DNA of 64,000 bases from Rhodococcus qingshengii. GTDB lineage: Bacteria; Actinomycetota; Actinomycetes; Mycobacteriales; Mycobacteriaceae. Positions 28,050 through 37,023 of this stretch are shown one piece after another. The stretch lies in contig NZ_JAJNCL010000018.1 in NCBI RefSeq assembly GCF_021025955.1, positions 1-64,000 on the forward strand, given 5' to 3'. The translations under genes were made by a program, and so were the position numbers. Each line of letters opens with the position of its first letter. The stretch's first letter is position 1. The notes below the pieces were generated by a model. The model worked only from the letters and a program-made list of their open reading frames with translations, did not search any database and was not told the origin of the DNA.

Positions 28050-29233
28050 CGGATCCTCCGTTCGAGAGGGAACTGGGCCGCGATTACGGTGCCGTCTCCC
28101 GGTGCACTTTCCACGGTGAACGATCCGCCGAGCTGTGCGATGCGACTTCGCATCGCACGTAGGCCGTATCCACCGTACCGAGAACGGTCGGCGAGCTTTC
28201 CCGGATCGAAGCCGACGCCGTCGTCGAAGATGTCTACGGAGATGGAGTTGTCGAGGTACGTGATCGTCACGCCCGCTGTTTCGGCGCGAGCGTGGCGGGC
28301 GATGTTGGACGACGCGCTCGAGACCACTCGCACGATGGCGTGAGCCACGTCCGGCGGCACGGCGACCGGTTCGCCCACAGTGCGAACCCGAACATCAGGG
28401 GTGAACTGACGGGCGGCGGCCACGACCAGGGCGCTGAAGTCAGCGGGGCCATCTTTGGCCGGTGCGAGGTCATGGACGAGATCGCGGCTCTGCGTCAGGC
28501 TCGTGCGGATGTTCTCTGTCGCGGCATCGACATCGGTTCGAGACGGCGAACCTGTTGTATTCCAAGTTTGTTCGGCTGCCTCGAGCCGAAGTAGGGCGCT
28601 TGCCAGTCCCTGAGTAACGGTGTCGTGGATCTCGCGAGCGAGGCGCTCTCGTTCAGCGGCAACCCCGGCAGCCCGTTCGGTATCTGCCAATGCCGACTGC
28701 GCTTCCGCTACCTGGCGCAGAAGCCGAAGGCGTTCTCGGGCATCGCGTTCCATCTGTCCGTACGCTGCCGCGACCAGTGCAGCGGTGCACAGAGGCCCGA
28801 GCAGGGTCACCAATTCGGCACGGCCGGTGACCCGGTAGAACGCGATGCCGGCGAGAACGCCAAGGATCCCGACGAGGGGGTAGGCGATCTTGCTGGGGTA
28901 CAGACGAATGCAGAGGAAGAGAACAGGGAACGCGCACCACGCGAAACTCGGTGCAAGCCAGACCAACGCTGCCCATGTGCTCAGTACCGGCCACATCCAG
29001 AGCCGTTGGCGAACCACAACTCGCGAGGGCACCGTAGCCATGACGGCGTAGAGCAGTGCGAGGACCACGGCCAGGACGAGTACCACCCCGAACCGACCGC
29101 TGGTGCCGTGGACCGCGACGTACCGGACTCCCGACGTGGACAGCAGCACGAAGAACGACGCGTGGATCGCATACGCCAACGGACCGCGTAGGCCGAGGTC
29201 GGCGTCGGCATTCGCCGTGGCTCCACTGCTCAT
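28046..29233 (-). CDS. Membrane sensor histidine kinase (HisKA_3 type)
   Basis: 395 aa counted from an ATG at 29233. About five or six N-terminal membrane helices are followed by the dimerisation/phospho-acceptor helix with His in EIHDTVTQGLASALL (near residue 210) and an HATPase domain ending in DDGVGFDPG and YGGYGLRAMRSRI. No large extracellular loop is evident, so an external lipoprotein could supply sensing. The divergent HbpS-like gene at 29403 makes this resemble the Streptomyces SenS-SenR-HbpS arrangement. The start is uncertain because the G-rich stretch lies too close to the ATG. Confidence 0.85.
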   Translation of the reverse strand: MSSGATANADADLGLRGPLAYAIHASFFVLLSTSGVRYVAVHGTSGRFGVVLVLAVVLALLYAVMATVPSRVVVRQRLWMWPVLSTWAALVWLAPSFAWCAFPVLFLCIRLYPSKIAYPLVGILGVLAGIAFYRVTGRAELVTLLGPLCTAALVAAAYGQMERDARERLRLLRQVAEAQSALADTERAAGVAAERERLAREIHDTVTQGLASALLRLEAAEQTWNTTGSPSRTDVDAATENIRTSLTQSRDLVHDLAPAKDGPADFSALVVAAARQFTPDVRVRTVGEPVAVPPDVAHAIVRVVSSASSNIARHARAETAGVTITYLDNSISVDIFDDGVGFDPGKLADRSRYGGYGLRAMRSRIAQLGGSFTVESAPGDGTVIAAQFPLERRIR

Positions 29234-29402
29234 CCCTCGAATGTTACGGAGTGCGCCTGGCCCTCGTATCAACCATTCGGATGACATCTGGGTAGCCGTA
29301 GGGGGCACTGTTCGCCACCCGAGCGCCCGATGTGCGGACCCTCGCCGGGACGCGACGCTGTAGTGGACGGTTTCGAACCACTCGACTGAAAGTGTGCCTA
29401 TC

Positions 29403-29993
29403 ATGAACCACCGCATTTACACACGACTGCCCCGGACGCTTGCTGTCGCCATTCCGGTTGTCGCGATCCTTGCGAGCGCCGCATGCTCGAGCACCGACAC
29501 ACCCGTGGAGAACCTGTCGAGCACGACGTCGATTTCTGCCACGCAGCAGCCTGCTGCGACCGGAGATTCGGCGGTTGTCACTCAGAATCGACTCAGCGCC
29601 GATGCAGCAGTGACGGCTGCCGATGCAGCGCTGGCGAAATGCCGCGCCGACGGTCTCGGCTTCGTCACAGTCTCCGTCGTCGACCGTGCGGGAAATGTCA
29701 TCGCCATGGTGCGCGGCGACAACGCAGCGCAGCACACGGTAGAGGCATCACGCGAGAAGGCATACACCTCTGCAGCTTTCGGAGCCGACACCAGTGACCT
29801 CTCGCAGCGTACCAAAGGCGAAGGATCGACAATCGCCGACCTTCCCGGCACTCTCTTCCTTGCAGGTGGAGTCACATTGAAGGCTGGAACCGGGTCGATC
29901 GCCGGTATCGGTGTCGGTGGCGCTCCAGACGGAATGCAGGACCAAGCTTGTGCTGCTGCTGGGCGAGACGCGATCGCTTCGCTGCTCGGCTGA
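29403..29993 (+). CDS. HbpS/GlcG-like heme-binding family lipoprotein
   Basis: 196 aa. The signal sequence ends in lipobox ASAACSS (Cys near residue 26), and an Ala/Thr/Ser linker precedes a GlcG/HbpS (DUF336) domain: SADAAVTAADAALAKC, then VVDRAGNVIAMVRGDNA, AYTSAAFG and GIGVGGAPDG near the end. Known HbpS binds heme and modulates a SenS-type kinase. This gene is divergent from such a kinase/regulator pair, so a joint sensing system is plausible. The lipid anchor differs from the classical Tat-secreted HbpS. Confidence 0.82.
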   Translation: MNHRIYTRLPRTLAVAIPVVAILASAACSSTDTPVENLSSTTSISATQQPAATGDSAVVTQNRLSADAAVTAADAALAKCRADGLGFVTVSVVDRAGNVIAMVRGDNAAQHTVEASREKAYTSAAFGADTSDLSQRTKGEGSTIADLPGTLFLAGGVTLKAGTGSIAGIGVGGAPDGMQDQACAAAGRDAIASLLG

Positions 29994-30193
29994 GTGAGCG
30001 CAGACAGCGTGCTTCGTGAATTGTGCTTTTCGCCACCTGGATTCGCTCGGCATGACAGTTGTTCGTTTGCTGCGATGACCTCGACTTTGTAACGCCGGAG
30101 CCCCCGGAAAGGGACAAACACGTCGACAGTGGAACCGACGATGCACTTACCGGAGCAGTTTCTTCATGCACAGTTTCGGGGAAAGACACAACC

Positions 30194-31207
30194 TTGCAGA
30201 GAATCAAATTCGCGTTGCCCGAACGCAATACACGGCGGGTGCGGGTGCTCCTAGCGGCGTTGTTATCGATACTCCTTCTCGGCGGTATGTTCGGGCCGAC
30301 CGCGGCGACTGCTTCCCCGGCCCGTGGCGCTAGCCCGGCTCACTCGGCGCCATGGGGCGGATACGACGAGTTGTGGGTCCCGTCTTCGATGGGAAACATC
30401 AAGGTTCAGGTGCAGTGGGCCGCGAGGGGCGGCAACGCCGCGTTGTACTTGCTCGACGGTCTTCGCGCGCAAAATGACAGGAATGCTTGGAGTTTCGAAA
30501 CGAACGCACTCGATCAGTACCGCAACGACAACATTACTTTGGTGATGCCGGTGGGCGGCGAGTCGAGTTTCTACACGGACTGGTACGCGCCGTCGAACTT
30601 CAACGCCCAGCCGATAACGTACAGGTGGGAAACGTTTCTGACGCGCGAGCTCCCAGATTTTCTTGCGGGATACGGTGTTTCGCCGACCAACAACGCGATC
30701 ATCGGGTTGTCGATGGGTGGTAGCGCGGCACTGAACCTGGCTGGGCACCATCGTGATCAGTTCAAGTTCGCGGGCTCGCTGTCCGGGTACATCAACATCT
30801 CGGGGCCGGGCATGCGTGAAGCGATCAGGGTAGCGATGTTCGATGCCGGGCGGTACAACGTCGACTCGATGTGGGGCCCGCCGTGGTCGTCAGGCTGGCT
30901 TCGCAACGACCCGTTTGTCAACGCGGAATCGCTTCGCGGACTGTCGATGTACATTTCGTCGTCCAACGGAATCCCAGGACCGTATGATCATCCGTCTGCG
31001 CCGATCGAGTACTTCCACACGGCGACGGGTATGGGACTCGAGGCGCTCTCGTGGGTTCATGCGCGTGCATTCGAGATTCGCCTGAAATCCTTGGGAATCC
31101 CAGCGACGTACAGCTTTCCGCCCGCCGGAATTCACTCGTGGCCGTACTGGTCTGCTGAATTGTGGATGGCCAGAGGACAAATCCTGGACACCATGAACGC
31201 CTGGTGA
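30194..31207 (+). CDS. Secreted mycolyltransferase / antigen 85-type esterase
   Basis: 337 aa counted from a TTG at 30194 with GGGGAAAG upstream; a GTG at 30239 is possible. A membrane-spanning signal (VLLAALLSILLLGG) and an Ala-rich cleavage region are followed by the alpha/beta-hydrolase domain: LYLLDGLRAQND, the nucleophile elbow GLSMGGSAAL and the terminal His in GIHSWPYW. These match corynebacterial/mycobacterial mycolyltransferases that transfer mycolates between trehalose and arabinogalactan. It indicates a mycolic-acid-containing host. Confidence 0.92.
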   Translation: MQRIKFALPERNTRRVRVLLAALLSILLLGGMFGPTAATASPARGASPAHSAPWGGYDELWVPSSMGNIKVQVQWAARGGNAALYLLDGLRAQNDRNAWSFETNALDQYRNDNITLVMPVGGESSFYTDWYAPSNFNAQPITYRWETFLTRELPDFLAGYGVSPTNNAIIGLSMGGSAALNLAGHHRDQFKFAGSLSGYINISGPGMREAIRVAMFDAGRYNVDSMWGPPWSSGWLRNDPFVNAESLRGLSMYISSSNGIPGPYDHPSAPIEYFHTATGMGLEALSWVHARAFEIRLKSLGIPATYSFPPAGIHSWPYWSAELWMARGQILDTMNAW

Positions 31208-31221
31208 GGCCGTTGTGAGGA

Positions 31222-31259
31222 TCTCTCCGGACTTGCTCTCGAGTGAAAGTCCGGAGAGA
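31222..31259. terminator. Bidirectional terminator hairpin
   Basis: TCTCTCCGGACTT pairs perfectly with AAGTCCGGAGAGA around a 12-nt loop, between the convergent mycolyltransferase and alcohol dehydrogenase genes. Confidence 0.8.
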
Positions 31260-31265
31260 ACTCGC

Positions 31266-32381
31266 TCAGAAGGTGATGATTCCGCGAAGATTGCGACCGG
31301 CATGCATGTCGGCGAAACCGTTGTTGATCTGGTCGAGGGTGTACCGGTTGGTGATCAGTCCGTCGAGTTCGAGTTTGCCGCTGGTGTAGAGATCGATCAT
31401 CCAGGGAATGTCGGCGGTGGGATTGGACGCGCCGAACAGGGATCCTTGAATTCTCTTCTGGTACAGCGTGAGTTCCATCAGGCTCACGGGAATTCCGACG
31501 TCCGTCATCTTCCCGAGACCGGTGACGACGCATGTTCCGGCCTTGCGGATCGACGAGAATGCCTGCGCGACATGTTCTCCGGTGGTGACTCCGACGGTGA
31601 CTATGGCGGAATCGGCGCCCTGGCCGTTGGTGAACGAGCGTGCGATGTCGGTGGCTTCCTCCATGGTGGCCACGGCATGGGTGGCGCCCAACTTCAATGC
31701 ACTCTCGCGCTTGAAAGCGACCGGGTCCACCGCGATCACGTGGGCGGCGCCGGCGTGCGCGGCGCCCTGTACCGCGTTGATTCCGATTCCGCCGATGCCC
31801 ATGACGATGACGGTCTGCCCGGGATACACCTGAGCGGAGTTGACGGCGGCGCCCCAACCGGTTCCGACGCCGCAGCCGAGCAGGCACAGAGCGTCGAGTG
31901 GCAGATGTTTGTCGACCTTCACAGCCGAGAGAGTGCTGACCGTGGTGTATTCGCTGAAGGTGGACAGGCCGCAGGTTTGTGCGACGGGTTGACCGTCGAG
32001 GGACATTCTGTAGCTCGAGGTTTCGCCTGGCCTGCTGCCGGTCATGATGGCGGCGCCGTTGTCGCAGAGATTCTGGATTCCGCTTGCACACCAACGACAG
32101 CGGCCGCAGGCGGCGAGGAAAGAGAACACGACATGATCACCCTCGGACCACCCTTCGGTGTTCGGCCCGACCTCGACGACGATTCCGGCGCCTTCGTGCC
32201 CGCCGCAGATGGGGTAGCGACCTACGCCGTGGTCGCCTCTGGCGATGTGGTCGTCCGAGTGGCACAAGCCGGAGGCGACCATCTTGACGGTGAGTTCGCC
32301 GCTGCGGGGTGAGTCGAGTACGAGATCGACCACCTCGTATGCGCCTGGTGCTTGGCGAATGACGGCTCCACGAGTGCGCAA
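31266..32381 (-). CDS. NDMA-type zinc alcohol dehydrogenase
   Basis: 371 aa from a TTG at 32381 with AGGAGA 6 nt upstream. MDR enzyme with catalytic zinc ligands (GLCHSDDH, GGHEGAGIV), a structural-zinc lobe (CGRCRWCASGIQNLC) and Rossmann motif VMGIGGIGINAV. The sequence fits the actinobacterial group with tightly bound NAD that uses N,N-dimethyl-4-nitrosoaniline as artificial acceptor, first characterised from Rhodococcus. It oxidises primary alcohols or disproportionates aldehydes. It stands alone as a transcription unit. Confidence 0.88.
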   Translation of the reverse strand: MRTRGAVIRQAPGAYEVVDLVLDSPRSGELTVKMVASGLCHSDDHIARGDHGVGRYPICGGHEGAGIVVEVGPNTEGWSEGDHVVFSFLAACGRCRWCASGIQNLCDNGAAIMTGSRPGETSSYRMSLDGQPVAQTCGLSTFSEYTTVSTLSAVKVDKHLPLDALCLLGCGVGTGWGAAVNSAQVYPGQTVIVMGIGGIGINAVQGAAHAGAAHVIAVDPVAFKRESALKLGATHAVATMEEATDIARSFTNGQGADSAIVTVGVTTGEHVAQAFSSIRKAGTCVVTGLGKMTDVGIPVSLMELTLYQKRIQGSLFGASNPTADIPWMIDLYTSGKLELDGLITNRYTLDQINNGFADMHAGRNLRGIITF

Positions 32382-32601
32382 GGTATCTCCTGAGTAAGAG
32401 TTGTTCTTCGGCTTCCTCAGTTGTCTACTCGAGAGTTCGAGACGGGCTCGAGATCCGTCTCACTGATCGGACGTTTCGTATCGTTCAGACTCGTCCGGCC
32501 GGAGGGCTGCAGAAAGTGGCTGCACATTTGCTCCTTGGCCGGTGGGTTATTACAGGCTAACCCCGACAGGCGAATGCAGAATAAGGAAATAGGGGACAAA
32601 T

Positions 32602-34044
32602 CTATTCGTCAGGCATCGTGATGCCGAGTTCTTGCGCCTTTTCGGCGACTGCCTCGGGAAATACGTTCTTGAACAGATAAAGGTCTTGTCCGATCACCCA
32701 ACCGGGTGCCAACGCCGTCGCATATCTCTCGAAGTATCCGAGTTGCTTTCCGAAAAGGACCAATTCTTCGGGACTCGCAACACCCCACTGTTTACCCAAT
32801 TGAATCAGCGCGATGATCAGCTCGCTGAGCTTGAGTTCACCCAGATCACGGCCGAGGATCGGAGCTAGCGCAGTGGCGACCTGCATACCGAGTTGGGCGT
32901 CGTCGACTTCGTAGTCGGTTGCATAACCCAAGGATCGAATTCCCCGGGCAACGCGGGCGAAATCCCCGTCGATAATCGTCGCGCGGAACATATCGGAGAG
33001 GATCGATCGCCATGTTTCCGGAAGAACACCGACAATGCCGAAGTCGAGCATTGCTATCCGGCCGTCGTCGAGAACCCACAGATTCCCGGCGTGTACGTCT
33101 CCGTGGAAGGGACCGTGAACGATGACTGATTCGAGCCAGACCTTCACCCCGCGCCGGATCAACATCCGGGCTTCGTCGATTCCGTCGGGGCCGGCGACGA
33201 ACCGATCGAGCGGAACGCCCCGCATGCGTTCCATACAGATGACTCTGGGACCGCAGTAATCCCAGTAGACCTCCGGCGTCGTGACTCCTTTGTTGTCGCC
33301 GAACGCACTGATGTTGTTCCGGAAAGTGGTTTGCCGGTCGGCCTCGACCGCGCTGTTCAATTCCGTCATCGTGGCATTGTGCAGATCGCGAATGATAGCG
33401 GTGGCATTGGCAATTCGAAGGAATTCGACAAACTTCTCGAGGATGTTCGCACCCCAATATGCCGCCCGCAGGTCGATCAGCATGCGCGCATAGATGTCCG
33501 GGCGCTGGATCTTGATGACTGCCTCTCGGCCGTCGTGCAGAACGCACGCGTGTACCTGCGCAACCGATGCGGCCGCGAGAGGCGCGTCGTCGAATTTCGC
33601 GAACAGTTCGTCCACGGAGTAACCGAGGTCCTCCTGTACGACTCTTCGGGCCTGCTCGGCAGGGAAGGACGGAACGTCGTCGAGGCAACGCAGGCATGCA
33701 TTGGCGACCGGGGCCGGGAACAGGCCGGACGACGACGCGACCAGTTGGCCGAGCTTGACGAAGGTGGGACCCAGTGCGATGAAGCCGTCGACCATCCCGT
33801 CGGAGGCAGCATCCGCCCAGGTGCGTCCACGCTTGCGGAAAGGCCACACGATCAGCGCCAACATGATGGACGTCGACAGCACGACGGCGATGATCGCGGA
33901 ACGCCACAACTGGGCGAGGCCGAAGCGTTCGAGGTCCGGCATGCGGACTTCGAGGGCAGTGGCGGGCACTCCTGACGAGTACGGCCCGACAGGTCGCGTT
34001 GGATCCAGCACAGCTCTCCCTCGTTCAACGAGCGCATCCAGCAT
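32602..34044 (-). CDS. ABC1/AarF (UbiB)-family atypical kinase
   Basis: 480 aa. The UbiB-family KxGQ motif (FVKLGQL, near 97) and Ala-rich loop (APLAAASVAQVH, near 150) are followed by the kinase lysine in AVIKIQRP and the metal/catalytic motifs FHGDVHAGN (near 315) and MLDFGIVG (near 330). An N-terminal hydrophobic segment (SAIIAVVLSTSIMLALIVW, near 50) suggests membrane association. Homologues support isoprenoid quinone or lipid metabolism through an ATPase-like activity. A single gene between the ADH and the MerR regulator. Confidence 0.9.
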   Translation of the reverse strand: MLDALVERGRAVLDPTRPVGPYSSGVPATALEVRMPDLERFGLAQLWRSAIIAVVLSTSIMLALIVWPFRKRGRTWADAASDGMVDGFIALGPTFVKLGQLVASSSGLFPAPVANACLRCLDDVPSFPAEQARRVVQEDLGYSVDELFAKFDDAPLAAASVAQVHACVLHDGREAVIKIQRPDIYARMLIDLRAAYWGANILEKFVEFLRIANATAIIRDLHNATMTELNSAVEADRQTTFRNNISAFGDNKGVTTPEVYWDYCGPRVICMERMRGVPLDRFVAGPDGIDEARMLIRRGVKVWLESVIVHGPFHGDVHAGNLWVLDDGRIAMLDFGIVGVLPETWRSILSDMFRATIIDGDFARVARGIRSLGYATDYEVDDAQLGMQVATALAPILGRDLGELKLSELIIALIQLGKQWGVASPEELVLFGKQLGYFERYATALAPGWVIGQDLYLFKNVFPEAVAEKAQELGITMPDE

Positions 34045-34143
34045 TTTGCCGTGAGATCACTTACGCGACCCCTTCCGTTAGTCAGTATGCCAAGTCACAC
34101 ATAACTGCCGGAACCGCCTACGCATTCAGCCTACGATCGGTGA

Positions 34144-34563
34144 ATGCGTGAGCACTTGATCCCGATCGGCGAGGTTGCAAAATCGTTCGGAATCGCGGCG
34201 TCGACCTTGCGGTATTACGAGGTTGAAGGACTGCTGTCCGCGCGGTCGCGAACTGGCGGCAAACGCTGGTACGGGCAGCGTGAGCTGCGCCGGCTGGCAT
34301 TGATCCGGATGTATACCGAGACTGGGATGTCCTTGGACCAGGTGCGCTCCTTCATCGAAACCGACACCACGTCTGAGCAGTTCTCCACGGTTCTCGCGGA
34401 TCAAGTGTCGACACTCGAGGCGCAGATCGCCGCCGCTACACGAGCGAAACTAATTCTCGAGCATCACCTGACGTGTCGGCTGGAGCGTCCGATGCAGTGT
34501 CCGTGGTTGCTCGAGCAACTCGACATTCGCGTCGAATCGGCCCTTGACTTCAAGTTGACTTGA
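34144..34563 (+). CDS. MerR-family transcriptional activator
   Basis: 139 aa. The N-terminal MerR winged helix-turn-helix (IGEVAKSFGIAASTLRYYEVEGLL) is followed by a dimerisation coiled coil (about 75-115) and a short C-terminus with two Cys (LTCRLERPMQC, near 120-127), possibly for redox or metal sensing. The downstream exporter promoter has the 19-bp spacer typical of MerR-activated promoters, with a dyad inside it, overlapping the end of this gene. Confidence 0.9.
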   Translation: MREHLIPIGEVAKSFGIAASTLRYYEVEGLLSARSRTGGKRWYGQRELRRLALIRMYTETGMSLDQVRSFIETDTTSEQFSTVLADQVSTLEAQIAAATRAKLILEHHLTCRLERPMQCPWLLEQLDIRVESALDFKLT

Positions 34564-34574
34564 ACCTCCATAGT
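34544..34574 (+). promoter_or_regulatory. MerR-type promoter of the exporter operon
   Basis: -35 TTGACT (34544-34549) and -10 CATAGT (34569-34574) are 19 bp apart. The dyad TTCAAGT-TG-ACTTGAA (34549-34564) occupies the spacer. This over-long spacer with a central dyad is the signature of MerR-family distortion-activated promoters. It drives 34610-37002. Confidence 0.7.
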
Positions 34575-34609
34575 TAGGGCGCACTTACCGCCCTATTCGG
34601 AGGTTGACC

Positions 34610-35986
34610 ATGTCGACACGACGATGGCTGCCGCTCATCGCCGCATGCATCGGAACTTTCTTGTTACTGACGTACGCCACGATCACAACGATCGCGGTGC
34701 CGGCTATCGCAGTCGGTTTGGACGGCAGTACGGGTGCGATGTCCTGGGTCGTCGACGCCTACACGCTGGCTCTTGCCGCGCTTCTTGTGGGCATGGGCGC
34801 ACTCGGTGATGCTTGGGGACGCAAACGCCTCTACATCTGCGGCCTGGTCGTGTTCCTGGTTGCGACGGCCGTGTGCGCTGTTGCTCCGGACGTCACGGCT
34901 CTGGTCGCAGCTCGTGGCGCGCAAGGAATTGCCGGTGCGGCGATGTTCGCGACGCTCCTGCCTCTGCTCGGCGACGCATATTCGGGACGTGATCGTCACG
35001 TCGCCTTTGCCGCGTGGGGCACCGTCGCCGGATTGGCGGCAGGAATCGGGAATATTGCAGGAGGGCTGCTGACGCAGTTCTTCGACTGGCGTGCGGTCTT
35101 TTATTTCGGAATCCCCGTGGCCGCAGTGGCGCTCGCACTGGCTGTGTTCTGTTTCGCCGACAGTGAGCGCGGCGACGACAATATCGACTGGGCCGGAATG
35201 GTTTTGTTCACCCTCGTTGCCGTTGCCGGGGTTCTCGGCGTGACGTGGGGCGGCGACATCGGGTGGGCTTCGTCGTCGACAGCTCTTGCCTTCCTCATTG
35301 CAATCGGTGCGCTGACGGCATTTGTGTCCTGGCAGCGTCGAAGCAGCAGTCCGATGCTCGATCCGGCCTTGTTCCGATCCCTGAAATTCGGCGGAGTTCT
35401 CGTCGCTGCTTTCGGGTACTACCTTGCGGCTTACGGCCCGCTCGTAGTTCTATCACTGTGGCTGCAGAACGGGTTGGAACTGTCGGCGTCGACGGCCGCA
35501 CTTGTGCTCTCGATTCAACCGCTCGCTTTTGTCCTCGTATCGGCGCTGGGTGGATCACGGCTTCAGCGAGTCGATCTTCGATTTTCGCTCGGATTCGGGA
35601 CGATCCTCTGCGGAATCGGTTGCCTGGCCATGTTGTACGTTCTCGTCACGCCGATCTGGCCGGCGCTGATCGCCGGACTGATTCTGACCGGTGTCGGTTC
35701 GGCCATGGTGTCACCGGTGTTGCCGAATGCCGCGATGTCGGACGCCCCGGCAGAGCGCGCCGGGACGGCTTCGGCAACAGCCAACTCGTCGCGCCAATTC
35801 GGGCTTGCTGCCGGAATTGCTTTGTGCGGCTCGCTCTTCGTCGGCTCGGACGAGTTTGCCTTGCTATGGCCGTTGATCGTCTGTGCCGGCGTCGGAATGC
35901 TCACGGGTTTTGGATCGATCCTTCTCTTTTCTCGTTCGCCAACTCCTGCAACAGTTCAACCAATCGCCGAAAGGGCACACACATGA
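34610..35986 (+). CDS. MFS drug exporter, DHA2-like
   Basis: 458 aa from the ATG at 34610, 6 nt after GGAGG. About 14 hydrophobic helices. Motif A-like GALGDAWGRKRLYICG near residue 62 and the LARGAQGIAGAAMFATLLPLL region near 100 are typical of the EmrB/QacA (DHA2) group. It is activated, by inference, by the MerR protein upstream, and its stop overlaps the start of a siderophore-binding lipoprotein gene, so the operon may combine export of a toxic compound or siderophore with iron uptake. Confidence 0.88.
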   Translation: MSTRRWLPLIAACIGTFLLLTYATITTIAVPAIAVGLDGSTGAMSWVVDAYTLALAALLVGMGALGDAWGRKRLYICGLVVFLVATAVCAVAPDVTALVAARGAQGIAGAAMFATLLPLLGDAYSGRDRHVAFAAWGTVAGLAAGIGNIAGGLLTQFFDWRAVFYFGIPVAAVALALAVFCFADSERGDDNIDWAGMVLFTLVAVAGVLGVTWGGDIGWASSSTALAFLIAIGALTAFVSWQRRSSSPMLDPALFRSLKFGGVLVAAFGYYLAAYGPLVVLSLWLQNGLELSASTAALVLSIQPLAFVLVSALGGSRLQRVDLRFSLGFGTILCGIGCLAMLYVLVTPIWPALIAGLILTGVGSAMVSPVLPNAAMSDAPAERAGTASATANSSRQFGLAAGIALCGSLFVGSDEFALLWPLIVCAGVGMLTGFGSILLFSRSPTPATVQPIAERAHT

Positions 35987-37002
35987 CCACGCTGTTCACT
36001 CCACGACCGCACAGGCGTCTCGAGATGGACTGGAATCGCCGCAAGTTCTTCGGCGCTGCAGCAGGATTGGCTGCTGCGCTGGCAGCGGCCGGTTGCTCGC
36101 GTTCGGATGCAGACGCCGGGGGTGAAGGCGATGCAGGCTGGTCCTTCACCGATGATCGCGGCAATCTGATCGAATTGGATTCACCGCCAAGGACATTTGT
36201 CACCTACACCGGTATCGCGGGCGCTCTGTGGGATTACGGACTGGTGCCTGTCGGTGTTTTCGGGGCGCTGACACGATCACCGGGATCAACGGACACCAGC
36301 ATCTCCGGCAATTTGGATTTCTCGAAGACCGACATGGTCGGGCAGCTCTGGGGACAAGTGGAACTCGAGAAGGTCGCTGCGCTGGAGCCGGACGTCGTCA
36401 TAGTCCCTCAGTTGCGTGGTTCAGCACTACTCGACGAGGCGAACTTGGATGCGGTGAAAGGCTTGTCGACAGTACTGTTCGTGGAAACGGCAGCAGGAAC
36501 CATCGACAGAACCGTGCAAGAGATCGTGGAACTGGCCGTGGAACTCGGGGCGGACCAGGATATGGAGGCTCAGCGAAAAGACTACGACGCTGCGCGTGCG
36601 CGGATCTCCGAAGTTGCTTCTTCGCTGAATAATTCACAGGTTTTGTTCGCTTCCGCAGATCCGGACACGATTCGTGTCAGTCGTTCGGGATTCCCGATCC
36701 TCGCGGACCTGGCGGGATTGGGCCTTGCCGTCGTCGATCCGGCCGAGGGGTCGTCGGTCTACGTCGAGAAACTGGCTTGGGAGATGGCGGACCACTATCC
36801 GGCCGACATGATCTTCCTCGACGATCGCCCGTCCAGTTTGCAACTGGATACACTCGGCACCGATCCTGCGTGGTCCAACTTGCCCGCGGTGAAGGCGGGG
36901 AAGATCGGGACCTGGAATCCGGAACCCGTGCTCAGTTATGCCGGGATCGCCCGTACGTACAACGATCTGGCGGACCAGCTGCTGGCATTCTCACATTCCT
37001 GA
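35983..37002 (+). CDS. Siderophore ABC transporter substrate-binding lipoprotein
   Basis: 339 aa from an ATGA overlap with the exporter gene. NRRKFFGAAAG with lipobox LAAAGCSRS indicates a lipid-anchored, possibly Tat-routed protein. The mature part has the type III periplasmic-binding (FepB/FecB/BtuF) layout: DDRGNLIEL, then VELEKVAALEPDVVIVP and a long connecting helix. No permease or ATPase gene is adjacent, so it must share transporter parts encoded elsewhere. Confidence 0.87.
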   Translation: MTTLFTPRPHRRLEMDWNRRKFFGAAAGLAAALAAAGCSRSDADAGGEGDAGWSFTDDRGNLIELDSPPRTFVTYTGIAGALWDYGLVPVGVFGALTRSPGSTDTSISGNLDFSKTDMVGQLWGQVELEKVAALEPDVVIVPQLRGSALLDEANLDAVKGLSTVLFVETAAGTIDRTVQEIVELAVELGADQDMEAQRKDYDAARARISEVASSLNNSQVLFASADPDTIRVSRSGFPILADLAGLGLAVVDPAEGSSVYVEKLAWEMADHYPADMIFLDDRPSSLQLDTLGTDPAWSNLPAVKAGKIGTWNPEPVLSYAGIARTYNDLADQLLAFSHS

Positions 37003-37023
37003 CCGCCGCGTCGTCTACGACAT

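Noticed and set aside
34565..34603. Hairpin CCTCC...TAGGGCG / CGCCCTA...GGAGG that would hide the ribosome site of the exporter gene
   Set aside because: The MerR-type promoter predicts a start near 34581, so the 5' half of the stem would not be in that transcript. It could matter only on read-through RNA from merR.
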